From Zobellia amurskyensis (GTDB lineage: Bacteria; Bacteroidota; Bacteroidia; Flavobacteriales; Flavobacteriaceae): a DNA stretch of 64,000 bases. Both the position numbers and the translations under genes were made by a program. The stretch lies in the NCBI RefSeq assembly GCF_009725985.1, contig NZ_RCNR01000026.1:1-64000 (forward strand), read 5' to 3'. Positions 43,201-49,065 of this stretch are shown here, in pieces; the first letter of the stretch is position 1; each line of letters opens with the position of its first letter. The notes under the pieces were generated by a model that saw only the letters and a list, made by a program, of their open reading frames with translations, searched no databases and had not been told where the DNA came from.

Positions 43201-46200
43201 GTGTTGGTAAACGTGTTTTTGATGTTTCCTTAGAAGAAAATGAAGTGCTAACTGATTTTGATATAACCCTTGTGTCAGGTCCGGAAACCCCAGTGGTAAG
43301 AGCGTTCGAGGTCATAGTGCAAGACGGTATTTTAAATATGCATTTTGATGCAGGTGGTGCCAATGGTGTTGACCAACCCAAACTATCGGGTATTGAGATA
43401 GTAAGTAAAGATGATCCGGTTATTCCTTGTGCATTGCCTGATGCTTGGACCAATAACGACATAGGCTCGGTTCAAATAGCGGGAGAAACCTGTTTTGAGA
43501 ATGGTAGATACGAGGTCAGTGCTTCAGGTGCCGACATTTGGGGCAGTGCCGATGAGTTTCATTACGTATACAGAGAGTTGACCGGTGATGGTGAAATCGT
43601 TGCGCAAGTAATGAGTTTGGGGGCGACAAGTGTCTGGGCCAAAGCAGGTGTCATGATGAGAAATGATCTGGAGGCCAATTCGGTTTTGGCCCAAATGATT
43701 CTCTCGCCAAACCCTAACAGCTTAGGAGGGGTAGGACATAGCTTCCAAGATCGTCCTGTAAAGGGTGCTGCAATGGGTAGTGCCAACTTTACAACGCCAC
43801 AATCGGTTCCGGGAGGCTTCCCCCACTATGTGAGATTGGTGCGATCGGGGAATACCTTTACCGGATATGTTTCCGAAACGAATGGAAATTGGACTCTTGT
43901 TGGATCTAAGGTGCTACCTATGAACGAAACTATTTTTGTAGGTCTAGCTACTACTTCCCATAACGATGATCAGCTTACGGATGCAGCGTTCGAGAATGTA
44001 AGTGTTCAAGAAGAAACACAACAGAATGAGGTTCCGGAAGCAGCCATAGTAACAAATATCTCTACAGGCACGGCTCCGTTGGTAGTTAGCTTTAACGGAA
44101 ATGGTTCTAGTGATGATAAAAATATTGTAAGTTATACTTGGAACTTTGGGGATGGAACGGCAAATGGTGCAGGAGCCCTTGTCGAACATACGTTTACCAA
44201 TACAGGGAGTTTTGATGTTACCCTTACCGTTGCCGATGAGGAAGGTGAAGTTGGTGTGGATGTGGTGACTATTGTCGTTGAAGCAGCGAACGAGGCACCC
44301 GAGGCCGTGGCTACGGCTACTCCCTTAAATGGAGAAGCTCCTTTGGAGGTGAGTTTTACAGGAAGTAATTCAACTGATGACGATGGTGCGGAAAACCTAA
44401 ATTTCGCATGGTCGTTCGGAAACGGTGATACTTCATCGCTGGCCGATCCAGTTTATGTTTACAACACTGAAGGAACGTATACCGTAAGCTTAACGGTGAC
44501 GGATTCAGAAGGACTTGCCGATCAGGAAACCCTGACCATGGTGGTCAAAGAGCCGGTGGTAGTAGGTGATTTTGCCTTGCGAATCAATGCGGGAGGGCCG
44601 CAATTGACCCATAACGGACAGGTGTACGTGGCAGACCGTGATTTTGTGGGAGGTAAATCTTATACGAATAGCAGTGCCGAGGTACCTGAATTGTATAAAA
44701 CAGAACGCAGCGCATTACCTCCTAATTTTGGCTATGACATTCCATTGGCAAACGGTGAATATCAAATTACGTTACATTTTGCCGAAATTTTTTGGAATGC
44801 TACAGGAGGAAGGTCTGGCGGAGTAGGAAGACGCGTGTTTGATGTGGTCATGGAAGGAAATACCATTTTGGACGATTACGATATCTTCGATGAAGTAGGA
44901 ACCGAAACCGTGGTGACCCGAACGTTTGACGTAACCCTTGTCGACGGCGTGCTAAACCTTGGTTTTGATGCCAATGCACCGGATGGGCGAAACGAGCCCA
45001 AGTTGTCGGCCATTGAGATTGTTAGTGTAGGTGTCGTCAACGAAGCGCCGGTCGCTTTTGCCAGTGCAACGCCTTTAAATGGTGTAGCCCCGCTAGAAGT
45101 TAACTTTAACGGTAGCGGTTCGATTGATGATGTGGAAGTGGTCTCCTATACATGGGACTTTAAAGATGGCGGTAACTCAAATCAAATGAATCCGGTCCAT
45201 ACTTTTGTTACACCAGGTGAATACAACGTTAGTTTAATGGTAACGGATGCCCAAGGCGAAACGAATACAGATAATGTAACTGTTATTGTGGAAGAGCCCA
45301 TAATAAATGATTTCGTGTTGAGAATTAATGCGGGTGGTCCGCAATTGACCCACAATGGAGAGGTTTACGTTGCTGATGACAATTTCGTCGGAGGTAAGTC
45401 GTATACAAATGCAAGTGCTAATGTACCCCAGTTATATAAAACGGAACGTAGTGCTAATCCACCTATTTTTGCTTATGAAATTCCGGTTCCGGATGGTGAA
45501 TATCAGGTGGTGCTTCATTTTGCTGAAATTTTCTGGAATGCAGAAGGGGGAATTCCTGGAACGGTAGGAAGACGTGTTTTTGACGTACAGATGGAAGGTC
45601 TTACGGTACTTGATGACCTTGATATAATTGCAGAAGTAGGTTCGGAAACCGTAGTGCTGAAGAATCTTAATACCACAGTAAATGATGGTATGTTGAATTT
45701 AGTATTTGATGCCCAAGGTAGTGATGGTAAAAATGAACCGAAATTATCGGCCATTGAGATTATAGGTAACGGTTCCATAGTTCAGATTGACCCTGTAGTT
45801 AACGCCGGTGAAGATGTCGAAGTTGATTTGATCGACAATGAAATCAGCTTGGTAGGAAGTGGGTATGATCCAGACGGCGGGGCCGTAAGTTATCAATGGT
45901 CACAAGTTTCTGGGCCGGATACTGCAATTATGACAAATAGTAATACTCCGGAATTGAACGCCATATTTTTGGTTGACGGAGTGTATGTATTGCGATTAAC
46001 GGTAACGGATGATGAAGGAGATGCTACTTTCGATGAGGTTCAGGTTACCGTTAATAGCGGGGCTAAAGAAGAAGTGTGGTTAGAGGCGGAATGTGCCATA
46101 GTAGGCGCTGGCTGGACCGTGGTAGATGATTCATCAACATCGGGAGGTCAATATGTCTTGCCTCCGGCAGGCTTCAATTCTTCGTCCTCTAATATAGGGC

Positions 46201-46889
46201 AAGCCATAGTTACTTTTAACTTCTCGGTAGCAGCCGGTTCTTATACCATTTTCGGACTTGTTAAAACACCGAGTGGTGTAAATGATAGCTTCTGGGTACG
46301 GGTAAACAATGGCTCATGGGTAAGATGGAACAGTATTCCCGCAAGTAACGAGTTTGCATGGCACAGAATACACCTTAATGAGCAAGTAAATAGCCCACGA
46401 AGTTTTGATTTTATAGAAGGAGTTAACAAAATTGAGATTGGGCATAGGGAAGATGGTGCAGGTCTGGATAAGTTATATCTAACGAAAACAGGTGGTGTAC
46501 CTAGTGACCTTGGCGGTTCGGCTACAAATTGTGGAGGAAGCGGTAAAACTATTAATGAGGTATTTATTACCGATAATTTACAACCAGAGGCTATTGCAGA
46601 TGCTGTATTTTACAGTGAAAAAGTTTCGAATGAAGTAGATTTATATCCTAATCCCGCAATAGTGGAAACAAGGATTAGACTTCAGAATCCTGAAGTTGAA
46701 ATAACACTGGTTTATCTACACGATGTTTCTGGTCGTCTTTTAGGAGTTTATGAAGGACAAGAGTTGAAAACAGGTGATGGAGAATATTTACTTAATGTCT
46801 CTAACCTTACGAACGGCATGTATTTACTTCGTATAGGTATTAGCGATGGAGATATTTTTGATAGGAAATTAATTGTTGATCATCGGTAG
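28284..46889 (+). CDS. Giant T9SS-secreted multidomain carbohydrate-binding/propeller protein
   Basis: 6201 residues, about 650 kDa. Order seen: signal peptide 1-19; lectin-like module A1 (23-300); DUF5018-like (305-389); malectin-like B1 (393-586); BACON-like; LamG-like (699-912); cadherin (919-1012); A2 (1017-1296); BACON-like; B2 (1400-1584); SbsA-type Ig; sorbosone-dehydrogenase-type propeller 1 (1712-2141); choice-of-anchor D; DUF4114-like C1 (2256-2452); A3 (2456-2716); B3; Ig; propeller 2 (3027-3493); anchor D; C2 (3614-3800); BACON-like; B4 (3900-4077); Ig; anchor D; C3 (4311-4519); He_PIG and cadherin-like; PKD x2; malectin 1; DUF1349-like; PKD x2; malectin 2; PKD; malectin 3; K319-like; CBM6-like (5927-6074); type A T9SS domain (about 6115-6201, DLYPNPA). 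Domain names are by eye. Probably a surface polysaccharide-binding or -oxidising protein; true function unknown. Monocistronic, ending at a strong terminator. Confidence 0.9.
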   Translation: MKKITLLTVLVLFTTFIFGQTPCSPISSLNCTEIASSLPLHLSFDATDVGILNSGFTMVDPPSSRLSSDDLGADPNVPGLLVGNLSIVGGRLNVTATNGINYSQPSGSPQSTFTNSQMNALGTGLSIGSTKVEISAILDQPNFAGTAGSNSQQAGIWFGLNEDNFVKLVVVKSSATQQKVQMVVEQTDSGNSSNLILEEFNTAVFPTNGVSSISLRLEVNPLDNSVRGYYSLDGGIEVQLAGDSDFLTVPSSFITGVDHDNDGITPALTYAGIMTSTRRATGSTMVVSYDEFSVDEVVLPNTETDIVSFALLEETGLAVIDSGDHTINTEVGGASDLTSLVPQISFSPGAIINPASEETTDFSNGPITYTVTAEDGVTTQDWLVTVVKEEFPFEAHINFQDNPGTTIPPAGYLADYGKAFGNAAVDLNGNSYNYGWKLASSGNPFDASDEVAGNSTGVGRMRLGNISNYNAASHQEKLEGTLVHFQGDNIAGWGDGQPRKSELFWEIEIPNGVYEITIGLGDKAAGNTDSRHSATVEGYSIISAFVPVEQEVRTSTMVVQVSDGLLTIDGVGGFNSKITHIDVVETTASPVNGLLTFTPATADQTIEARVNTSFLTELVGSGAVNIGLIIDDNIDETGSNDWLTIPVKTDLGEYHFDVNGTSLVENDTRSNTIIATAKGFVPAQLTLNLNVEASEPSTFAFLDDFDAYALGNLHEVAPTQWLKEKPADVAIPVLGEGITPNTTQSLDFSNGAHTHDLIPLTEAPITLEADQPFYFSTYFNVGSVSNRVRTAILIADDVPGDQWVREQVASDGSSGLIARIGLGGPGSDNGNLPVDSDKTFQFVVKGEWDGAGTINYSWTIEPKLDLAQTAWTSAGSHTVEGTPKIDRLFISSVGTNDAKIGGIRLASDYSVVVTEEFNTAPLIEDQVFAIAEDAPVGTSIATVVASDSDPLTYAITAGNDDETFAIDPNNGELTTLLPLDAETVAQYVLTVEVGDGTNTVSAQITINVEDVVEVEPCSPLSSLPCNQLEVSLPVSLDFTVPNGSLSDTGFPMVLAPSSRLSSDDTIADVDVPGYAQSLLIQDASGLSITSTKGIFYSQLPAQGTPSSTETNSQMNALGIGLSVPSTVFNLSATLENPDFSVSAGNNSQQAGIWYGLDEDHIVKLVVSKTGNTSRKIQLHIENMDRTTSETAYLELNTGNITSNTGDINLRLELDPVNNTVSGYYTLEGGVEVLVSQGGTDALPVPASYFSGITYDNENPSEVLSFAGIFTTHRRAEINQSITVLFKDFEITQEEEPLSILFNVNELNFIGEQNSDIATQSVTVSASSGNPTFVLSDDPDSDSWLILPTEQVLGEIEFGVRSDIPVGSYGTTIFASDQPDLGYANAEMTINLEITETINDFAVNINFSDQVTTAPVGYEKDGGDAYADRGNGFSYGWLDATTSQPADLTKNGRNRAVSGVSELNNTLIHMQYGDVSSNASNGYLADAKWEIEVPNGDYLVTVFVGDPDVDTPASNTPAHRINAEGVTLVNDYVPTGTAGASSRFTSESTIVSVSDNRLTLDPLGGSGKNTKINSVQIVATSVGVQTPKVVGITPSDGATGVSVSSSVSANNLLLPNSDTNGNAGVDNSTITNTTVRLFKQGSATPIGASVNGTGGGDAINLVPNLPLEANTVYVFEIDGVLDLVGEPFEFFTSSFTTGDGNTGPVTDLDNVSFTNVGVVGSNGKYSTLTIGPDDKLYGLEISGDIHRWNIDTDGTLTDEEVFTAWTTAYGGSRTSVGLVFDPAATSSNLIAYVSHNSGGLNSAPDWDGKVSRLTGANLENEELLVTDLPRSTKDHLTNSLTFRPGEPNVIYFNQGSNSAAGKPDNSWGNREESLLTAATLRLDLSLLPGTLPLNVRTTRDAMAINNVDVNSPTLDGLYNPYYVNAPLKLFATGIRNAYDLVWHSNGQLYVPTNGTAGGSNAPASIDGTRRPDGSFYDHSNPLYPSVPFSDGNNVQRDWLFRIDPNTSIGYYGHPNPFRGEFVLNRGDADVSKTAYDGVQPDENYRGAAFDFELNKSPNGVIEYRSNAENGNLKGALLVVRYSGGSDIIALVPDGSGGDISTFKEGIPGFSGFQDPLDLVEDTTNGNIYVSDYGRSQIVLLKPSNQASPTPLIVLDTEKITGDAISNSGSFTSEILLSNLGNASLMDVQAQILGADQDQFSIVGLPTSINAQNSASFQVVFTPTSNGPKSAELTLTGTNAEPVVVSLNGLGKTGLGGNNEPSLQWILDTHLGDGAVNVGDTDPTTNLINLPNGSGYNDILGDEVAVQKFERAVDAPVTVELLSVYGPTNTTPVVAFGWYVSGDTNTTSELFTVSNSPASNGQTLNAPIVGSTEFDPGAVSFGFYSRWPFFGDRHLFSEDALNTFADAIPHHVRVYELPGEENAYIIATEEHISGFDYQDIVVIVRNIKSFDDAPTLACSPISIFECDELEVNLPFSLNFDGTEGGLANTGFTMVDNPSARLAVDGPVFNPNVTGYEPGRISLSNGNLVLNAANGIAYLRNGPGAGTSTDVNSQINTLGVAVDADSYGSFSIETSLVNPYNDGSNNSEQAGVWFGLDEDNYVKLVASNGNRVELLSEVAGLSATSQSIKADNITELHSSNVGLRLFVDIENSLLVGYYSLNGGAEVEVGSLPLPLGFVAGNSSYDDLSFAGIFNTKRREATAIVTHTFEHFRIVSDDVVAFEPVKINFSLPEDVPPLGYLVDSGLAYADRGNGYNYGWMATDGVTGLDLSDRVRNREVGGVDILQNTLVHMQYQNVKPEGQEGIWEIEIPNGNYTVAVGVGDPNVDGQAGTEPFHTINVEGVNAVNQYSPTGAEGAPTRFSSGVTNVTVTDGRLTIDASGGFNTKINSLEISQGSGAVQPFFANVNPVDNANDVRIEDFQINVEVIVPDDYEIDNNTLAGNINLFEVTAGGDVLVPSNSNDTGGGDAITLTPIQDLKEFTTYRFVLTSNIEANRRGDLNDRIPFRAFESTFETGELDDGTTTIRDLTGVEFTKVSGVANLGPGVDNQRFSSLVIGPDGKLYASTIGNFNSDGRIYRWDMAIDGTLSNLEILSPPLQGSPHPETTVGGNDDRLIIGLAFDPTSTADNLVAYVTHSKASISGGPEWDGKLSRLTGPDLSTVEDLVIHLPRSVNDHLTNSIAFDAQGDLYISQGSNSAGGSPDGNWGNRPERLLAAAILKLELDKLPNDLPLSVYTTDDISVINTAPNGSLLMSDTTYNPYATNSPLTVFASGIRNAYDLVWHSNGWLYVPTNGTAGNNNSSPNSPSTSDYPLARRIDGLTTIPNAPKLLGGETQKDWLFKTKGGSYHGHPNPYRGEFILNHGGISYSGLPGQVEASYTDVGKYPNDLAPDPNYREPAFDFGKNKSPNGAIEYKSDAFEGKLQGLLMVVRFSGQDDLLVLDPKSSGDIAEAYSSIPGLSGFDDPLDVVEDPTTGNIYISEYDRDNNGTARLTLLRAATPASMGPSIVATPDELIFEATTNNEGSNTDTKTVEVNNDGNAVLHISSASLTGTFASQFSAVQPSGSVTLNPGESQIYTLTYTPGLDGTDLGYQDAVLTLESDDTDTPSLEIGLHALKKSGFEGGQEPALQDVVDALGIGITVGWTSLSSSTDPTPVGDEVEVERWVKVSEQPVKVTPVGRYSPREELPFGWYTNDGAIITHEVGVLADDIENAQTLFPPITSGTDTFDPQGAVFGFYVESQSFGRFNYTEDAINTGGVAHRVRIYPVNDREGNAVENSYLIAFEDASNGDYQDYMFIIDNVIPFESGVLALDFDKEDMSFFTSINQENVPLQSLTLNGNGGITSSEINLQSTEEWVVLPDTFEMGAAFEVGVDVSGLSIGSYVATVSAIAPNYTEAFVNIALEITNELVYTYQFNFQDPDELEVSPEGYIDDVGAPYGVKNTVLGDLNYGWVVPGTLTPADAATNARNRNTGTNDDALIKTFSIVGHRSTNTYPLRDWIVEVPNGIYSVNIGVAGDPDFADSNHVLDVNGVVVVDYNQASIVPENFDSFQNTKQVEVTDGLLRLSLAPAGDNAKVSYIRLAPVDSSLLPPTILATFNGNERAPDVFRGAVNIALEATDESGSGGIAFIEYVLDGAPVESYADAFDIADEGDHTLVVTAEDNNGNSLAKTYNFTIETPTGALLAIENMTKVPGTDRGFPADDYYTFYRLGSPGSAQFHDINVMRLNNTGAGDLVVTEVNISDANDYTFELLDLNGNTAQLPITIPSGSYADVDITFIATTGSGNNGIFVEDIEIVSNADNALNNKAVLHGGYAPQPEGGDEIHAQEVFDAFGFQSSMLSIVNDEGSITPPNNLAYRPSSNFPIEVNIEAGYEGDLILSDAFVQADPNQPVIGIQLSALHGTGSNGARFVEVGGTETVGGISFSHTGSNYQTLLPKNSSGVINFDTSNSISEPFRIAVANYLTTGGNNISGNRPDLLGARVYKVIDHNGNVVPNEYIVLQDFVQGGCGAGSANCDWNDNTFYFINIRPQAVPTAQPDQEYLANVGEAFSIDVASYFDKGYAGNMLTVTATVNGASLPAWMTYDAQAATVSGTAPIDATGSLPVVLSAVDLNGLMATTTLTVAINEAPLAMGDDIETTQDTAILLEGLLANDSEPNGQVITIVTVDTPQNGEAELQVGGTSILYTPNSGYVGSDSFEYTIEDETGLSATATVSITVTPQNQAPVAMLQSSVQEGEAALYVEFVGSGSTDENPATLRYEWNFGDGTANSTDPDTSHTFTSVGVYTVVLTVIDDGNLIGTASTTITVSAPPNTGPTAVAAVTPLNGANSLSFNFDGSASNDPEGSLSYLWDFGDGNTATTAIVNHSYALAGIYDVSLTVTDEGDLIDAVTVQVEAKEAVVSDFALRINVGGPELVYQGETFVQDQGFVGGKVFENANALVPELYQTERSATPPVFDYNLPLENGTYEVTLHFAEIYWGATGGGAGGVGKRVFDVSLEENEVLTDFDITLVSGPETPVVRAFEVIVQDGILNMHFDAGGANGVDQPKLSGIEIVSKDDPVIPCALPDAWTNNDIGSVQIAGETCFENGRYEVSASGADIWGSADEFHYVYRELTGDGEIVAQVMSLGATSVWAKAGVMMRNDLEANSVLAQMILSPNPNSLGGVGHSFQDRPVKGAAMGSANFTTPQSVPGGFPHYVRLVRSGNTFTGYVSETNGNWTLVGSKVLPMNETIFVGLATTSHNDDQLTDAAFENVSVQEETQQNEVPEAAIVTNISTGTAPLVVSFNGNGSSDDKNIVSYTWNFGDGTANGAGALVEHTFTNTGSFDVTLTVADEEGEVGVDVVTIVVEAANEAPEAVATATPLNGEAPLEVSFTGSNSTDDDGAENLNFAWSFGNGDTSSLADPVYVYNTEGTYTVSLTVTDSEGLADQETLTMVVKEPVVVGDFALRINAGGPQLTHNGQVYVADRDFVGGKSYTNSSAEVPELYKTERSALPPNFGYDIPLANGEYQITLHFAEIFWNATGGRSGGVGRRVFDVVMEGNTILDDYDIFDEVGTETVVTRTFDVTLVDGVLNLGFDANAPDGRNEPKLSAIEIVSVGVVNEAPVAFASATPLNGVAPLEVNFNGSGSIDDVEVVSYTWDFKDGGNSNQMNPVHTFVTPGEYNVSLMVTDAQGETNTDNVTVIVEEPIINDFVLRINAGGPQLTHNGEVYVADDNFVGGKSYTNASANVPQLYKTERSANPPIFAYEIPVPDGEYQVVLHFAEIFWNAEGGIPGTVGRRVFDVQMEGLTVLDDLDIIAEVGSETVVLKNLNTTVNDGMLNLVFDAQGSDGKNEPKLSAIEIIGNGSIVQIDPVVNAGEDVEVDLIDNEISLVGSGYDPDGGAVSYQWSQVSGPDTAIMTNSNTPELNAIFLVDGVYVLRLTVTDDEGDATFDEVQVTVNSGAKEEVWLEAECAIVGAGWTVVDDSSTSGGQYVLPPAGFNSSSSNIGQAIVTFNFSVAAGSYTIFGLVKTPSGVNDSFWVRVNNGSWVRWNSIPASNEFAWHRIHLNEQVNSPRSFDFIEGVNKIEIGHREDGAGLDKLYLTKTGGVPSDLGGSATNCGGSGKTINEVFITDNLQPEAIADAVFYSEKVSNEVDLYPNPAIVETRIRLQNPEVEITLVYLHDVSGRLLGVYEGQELKTGDGEYLLNVSNLTNGMYLLRIGISDGDIFDRKLIVDHR
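31332..35648 (+). repeat. Tandem super-module, copy 1 (A2-B2-Ig-propeller 1-anchor D-C1)
   Basis: Codes for residues 1017-2455 of the giant protein. The domain order is repeated in the next 4 kb. Shared markers include the opening CSPxS...C...LPxSLxF and TGFxMVxxPSxRL, the YADRGNGxxYGW motif, DHLTNS, RNAYDLVWHSNG, YVPTNGTAG and GHPNPxRGEF, in the same order and similar spacing. Nucleotide identity is patchy, so the duplication is not recent. Confidence 0.8.
35649..39680 (+). repeat. Tandem super-module, copy 2 (A3-B3-Ig-propeller 2-anchor D-C2)
   Basis: Codes for residues 2456-3800. It starts directly where copy 1 ends and repeats its order, except that the BACON-like domain between A and B is missing. 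A short shared stretch, GGTATGGCATTCCAATGG, occurs at 34100 and 38104, showing residual DNA identity. A partial third block (BACON-B4-Ig-anchor D-C3, without A module or propeller) follows. Confidence 0.8.
42948..43410 (+). repeat. Malectin domain 1 of the giant protein
   Basis: Residues about 4889-5043. Contains the malectin features RINVGGPE, the Tyr-rich TERSATPP segment, YEVTLHFAEIYW and GKRVFDV. Malectin domains bind glucose-containing oligosaccharides through exposed aromatic residues. It is more divergent than copies 2 and 3 and is followed by a DUF1349-like domain. Confidence 0.8.
44568..45026 (+). repeat. Malectin domain 2 of the giant protein
   Basis: Residues about 5429-5581. Very similar to malectin 3, including RINAGGPQLTHNGxVYVAD, VGGKSYTN, YQxxLHFAEIFWNA and GRRVFDV. 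It is flanked by PKD domains on both sides. Confidence 0.85.
45309..45770 (+). repeat. Malectin domain 3 of the giant protein
   Basis: Residues about 5676-5829, 741 bases after copy 2, with strong similarity at DNA and protein level. The repeating unit is therefore one PKD plus one malectin domain. It precedes the K319-like and CBM6-like domains. Confidence 0.85.
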
Positions 46890-46917
46890 ATGAGAGCGAG
46901 TCCAGCCTAGTCTAATT

Positions 46918-46949
46918 AAAAAGGGAGCAATTAAATTGCTCCCTTTTTT
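46918..46949. terminator. Bidirectional terminator between the giant gene and ablB
   Basis: AAAAAGGGAGCAAT and ATTGCTCCCTTTTT form a 14-bp hairpin with a 3-base loop, with A and T runs on opposite sides. It ends the giant gene (plus) and can also end the proC-proB-proA-ablB unit (minus). Confidence 0.92.
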
Positions 46950-46986
46950 AATAATAAGTCTCATTGAACAATGTCCAGAAAATTAT

Positions 46987-47829
46987 TTAATTACAATACC
47001 AGACATTCATACTTTCCAGTTTTCCTCTAATAAATGTATTATTCATTAGGGTGCCGCCCAGTAAGAAACCATGTTTGCTAAAGGTTATGTTCAACCCATA
47101 GGAAGTGGCTCTTACCAGTGCAAAAATGGTTTTGTGGTTCCCGTTTGAAATGTGCTTTTTGATTTCCTGAACCAAATAATACGAGAAGTTTTGACCGTTA
47201 TAATTGGGGTGAGTGGCAAAATCTACGATTTCGATATAGGATTCCTTTTCGTGTATCTTTAAAATTGCCGTTACCAATAATTCATCTTGGTCAAAAAGAC
47301 CGTAAAATTCATGGTTGTCATCAAGAAGTTTTAAAAGATATTCGGGCTCATGTATGGGAAAAGGATATGTGTGAAATGCCATTTGGTGCAATTCCACCAT
47401 TACTGGAATATCTGTTTTACGCAATTTGCGTACCTCCATATGATCAGGTAATGAAAAATGAGCGTCTTCTTGAGAGCTATTGGCGGCTAAGGCAATAGTT
47501 TTTACGGAAGTAATGGTTTTTTTCTCATGGATATCGCTTTTGCTACGTTCTATTGTGCGATAGTCCGATAGAAAATATCCCGCTTTTTCACCATTATAAA
47601 GGTTGGGTATCTTGGCTTCTACCACATATCCATTTGATTGAAAAATTTCTTTTGCATCTTCAGGAACACGACCTACAATCTTGTCATAATTCTTTTGATG
47701 CGCAATATCTTCCATTCTTTTTATGAGCGAACTCCAATTATACCGCTCCGCTTCCATTAGGTACACACGATTGTGTGTACGGCCGTGATGCATTGTGGCA
47801 CCGTCAATTTTTTCTAAGGTATCAAACAT
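46987..47829 (-). CDS. ablB: Beta-lysine N6-acetyltransferase AblB
   Basis: A 280-residue GNAT enzyme of the AblB group. The N-terminal half carries the AblB-specific pattern HHGRTHNRVYLME, KIVGRVPEDAKEIFQSNGY and IPNLYNGEKAGYFLS; the C-terminal GNAT fold (about 135-280) has the acetyl-CoA region VDFATHPNYNGQNFSYYLV. AblB acetylates beta-lysine made by lysine 2,3-aminomutase (AblA), giving the compatible solute N-epsilon-acetyl-beta-lysine in methanogens and some bacteria. No ablA is in this window. It lies 36 bases after proA on the same strand, so it may be the last gene of the proline operon. Substrate is inferred from the family. Confidence 0.85.
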   Translation of the reverse strand: MFDTLEKIDGATMHHGRTHNRVYLMEAERYNWSSLIKRMEDIAHQKNYDKIVGRVPEDAKEIFQSNGYVVEAKIPNLYNGEKAGYFLSDYRTIERSKSDIHEKKTITSVKTIALAANSSQEDAHFSLPDHMEVRKLRKTDIPVMVELHQMAFHTYPFPIHEPEYLLKLLDDNHEFYGLFDQDELLVTAILKIHEKESYIEIVDFATHPNYNGQNFSYYLVQEIKKHISNGNHKTIFALVRATSYGLNITFSKHGFLLGGTLMNNTFIRGKLESMNVWYCN

Positions 47830-47865
47830 ACGCTTATCTAATTTGTACTGGTGTGTAATATATCT

Positions 47866-49065
47866 CTACTCCCTTATTTGCCCTTCACCAAAAATGTAAT
47901 ATTTATTGGTGACCAATTGTTTGAGGCCTAGAGGGCCACGATGGTGTAGCTTGTCTGTACTAATGGCTAATTCTGCACCAACTCCCATTTGGCCTCCATC
48001 CGTAAAGCGTGTGGAAGCATTTTGATATACTGCAGCACAATCTACTTGCTCCATAAAACGTTGGGCAGTTTCTTTGCTCTTGGTCATAATGGTAGCTGAG
48101 TGCCCTCCTGAATGCTCATTGATGGTCTCAATAGCGTCTTCAGTCTTGTCTACAGTACCAATACAGCACTTCATGGCTAGAAATTCTTCTTTCCAAACTG
48201 ATGCTTCAGGTATTAACGTCTCATTTTTTAGTATTTTTTGTGCGCCTTCGTCAACCAAAAGGCTGACGCCGTTCGCCTTCAGTACATTGGCCAAATCAAC
48301 CATTTTTTTGGAATAGTCTTCAATGTCAGTATGGATAAGGATTTTATCCAGTGCGTTGCATGCCGATATTTTAGCTGTTTTTGCATTAAGAATAATTTTC
48401 AGGCTCATTTCCCAGTCCGCTTGCTCATCAACATATAAGAAATTATTACCTCTACCACTTACCAATACGGCACATGTAGCATGCTCTTTTACAAAAGCAA
48501 TTAACCGTTCACCACCTCTGGGAACAATCAAATCCAGCTTTTGGTCGGGATTTTTCAAGAATGCTTGGGTTTCTTCCCTGTTCAGGTTCAACAATTGTAT
48601 ATAATCTGTTGAAAGCCCATTTTCCTTTAAGGCACGATGCCAAAAATCCACAAGAACTGTGTTGCTATGAAGCGCTTCTTTCCCTCCTTTTAAAAGAATT
48701 TTGTTATTCGCTTTAAAAGCAAGTACAGCAGCTTCAATAGTAACATCGGGACGGGATTCGTAAATAATCATTATTGTCCCAAATGGAGCTGTTTTATTGG
48801 TCACCTTTAATCCGTTGGGCAAATCTTCGTTAGAGATTTCTTTGCCTACTGGGTCCTCTTGAGAACGTACTTTTTGTACGGCTCCTATCATTTCTTTAAT
48901 TTTCTTGTCGTCTACTATTAGTCGTTCGTAGAGCGCCTTATCATCTTTGTTGAATAGGTCTAGATCTTTCTTATTGGCTTCCAGTAGTTCTGTTCGCTTT
49001 TCGTCCAGAATACGGGCCATAGAGTCTAGTACCTTGTTCTTTATATTTGTTGTAACTAACTTCAT
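47866..49065 (-). CDS. proA: Glutamate-5-semialdehyde dehydrogenase (gamma-glutamyl phosphate reductase)
   Basis: A 399-residue ProA, which reduces gamma-glutamyl phosphate with NADPH, the second step of proline synthesis. The aldehyde dehydrogenase fold is evident, with IMIIYESRPDVTIEAA, KGGKEALHSN, and the catalytic cysteine in KISACNALDKILIHT. The end QMGVGAELAISTDKLHHRGP is typical. It starts on the base next to the proB stop codon. Confidence 0.97.
   Translation of the reverse strand: MKLVTTNIKNKVLDSMARILDEKRTELLEANKKDLDLFNKDDKALYERLIVDDKKIKEMIGAVQKVRSQEDPVGKEISNEDLPNGLKVTNKTAPFGTIMIIYESRPDVTIEAAVLAFKANNKILLKGGKEALHSNTVLVDFWHRALKENGLSTDYIQLLNLNREETQAFLKNPDQKLDLIVPRGGERLIAFVKEHATCAVLVSGRGNNFLYVDEQADWEMSLKIILNAKTAKISACNALDKILIHTDIEDYSKKMVDLANVLKANGVSLLVDEGAQKILKNETLIPEASVWKEEFLAMKCCIGTVDKTEDAIETINEHSGGHSATIMTKSKETAQRFMEQVDCAAVYQNASTRFTDGGQMGVGAELAISTDKLHHRGPLGLKQLVTNKYYIFGEGQIRE

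Noticed and set aside
28284-46889. Repeats in the giant gene as a CRISPR array or mobile element
   Set aside because: The repeats are in-frame protein domains of several hundred bases without short spacers, terminal inverted repeats or a transposase.
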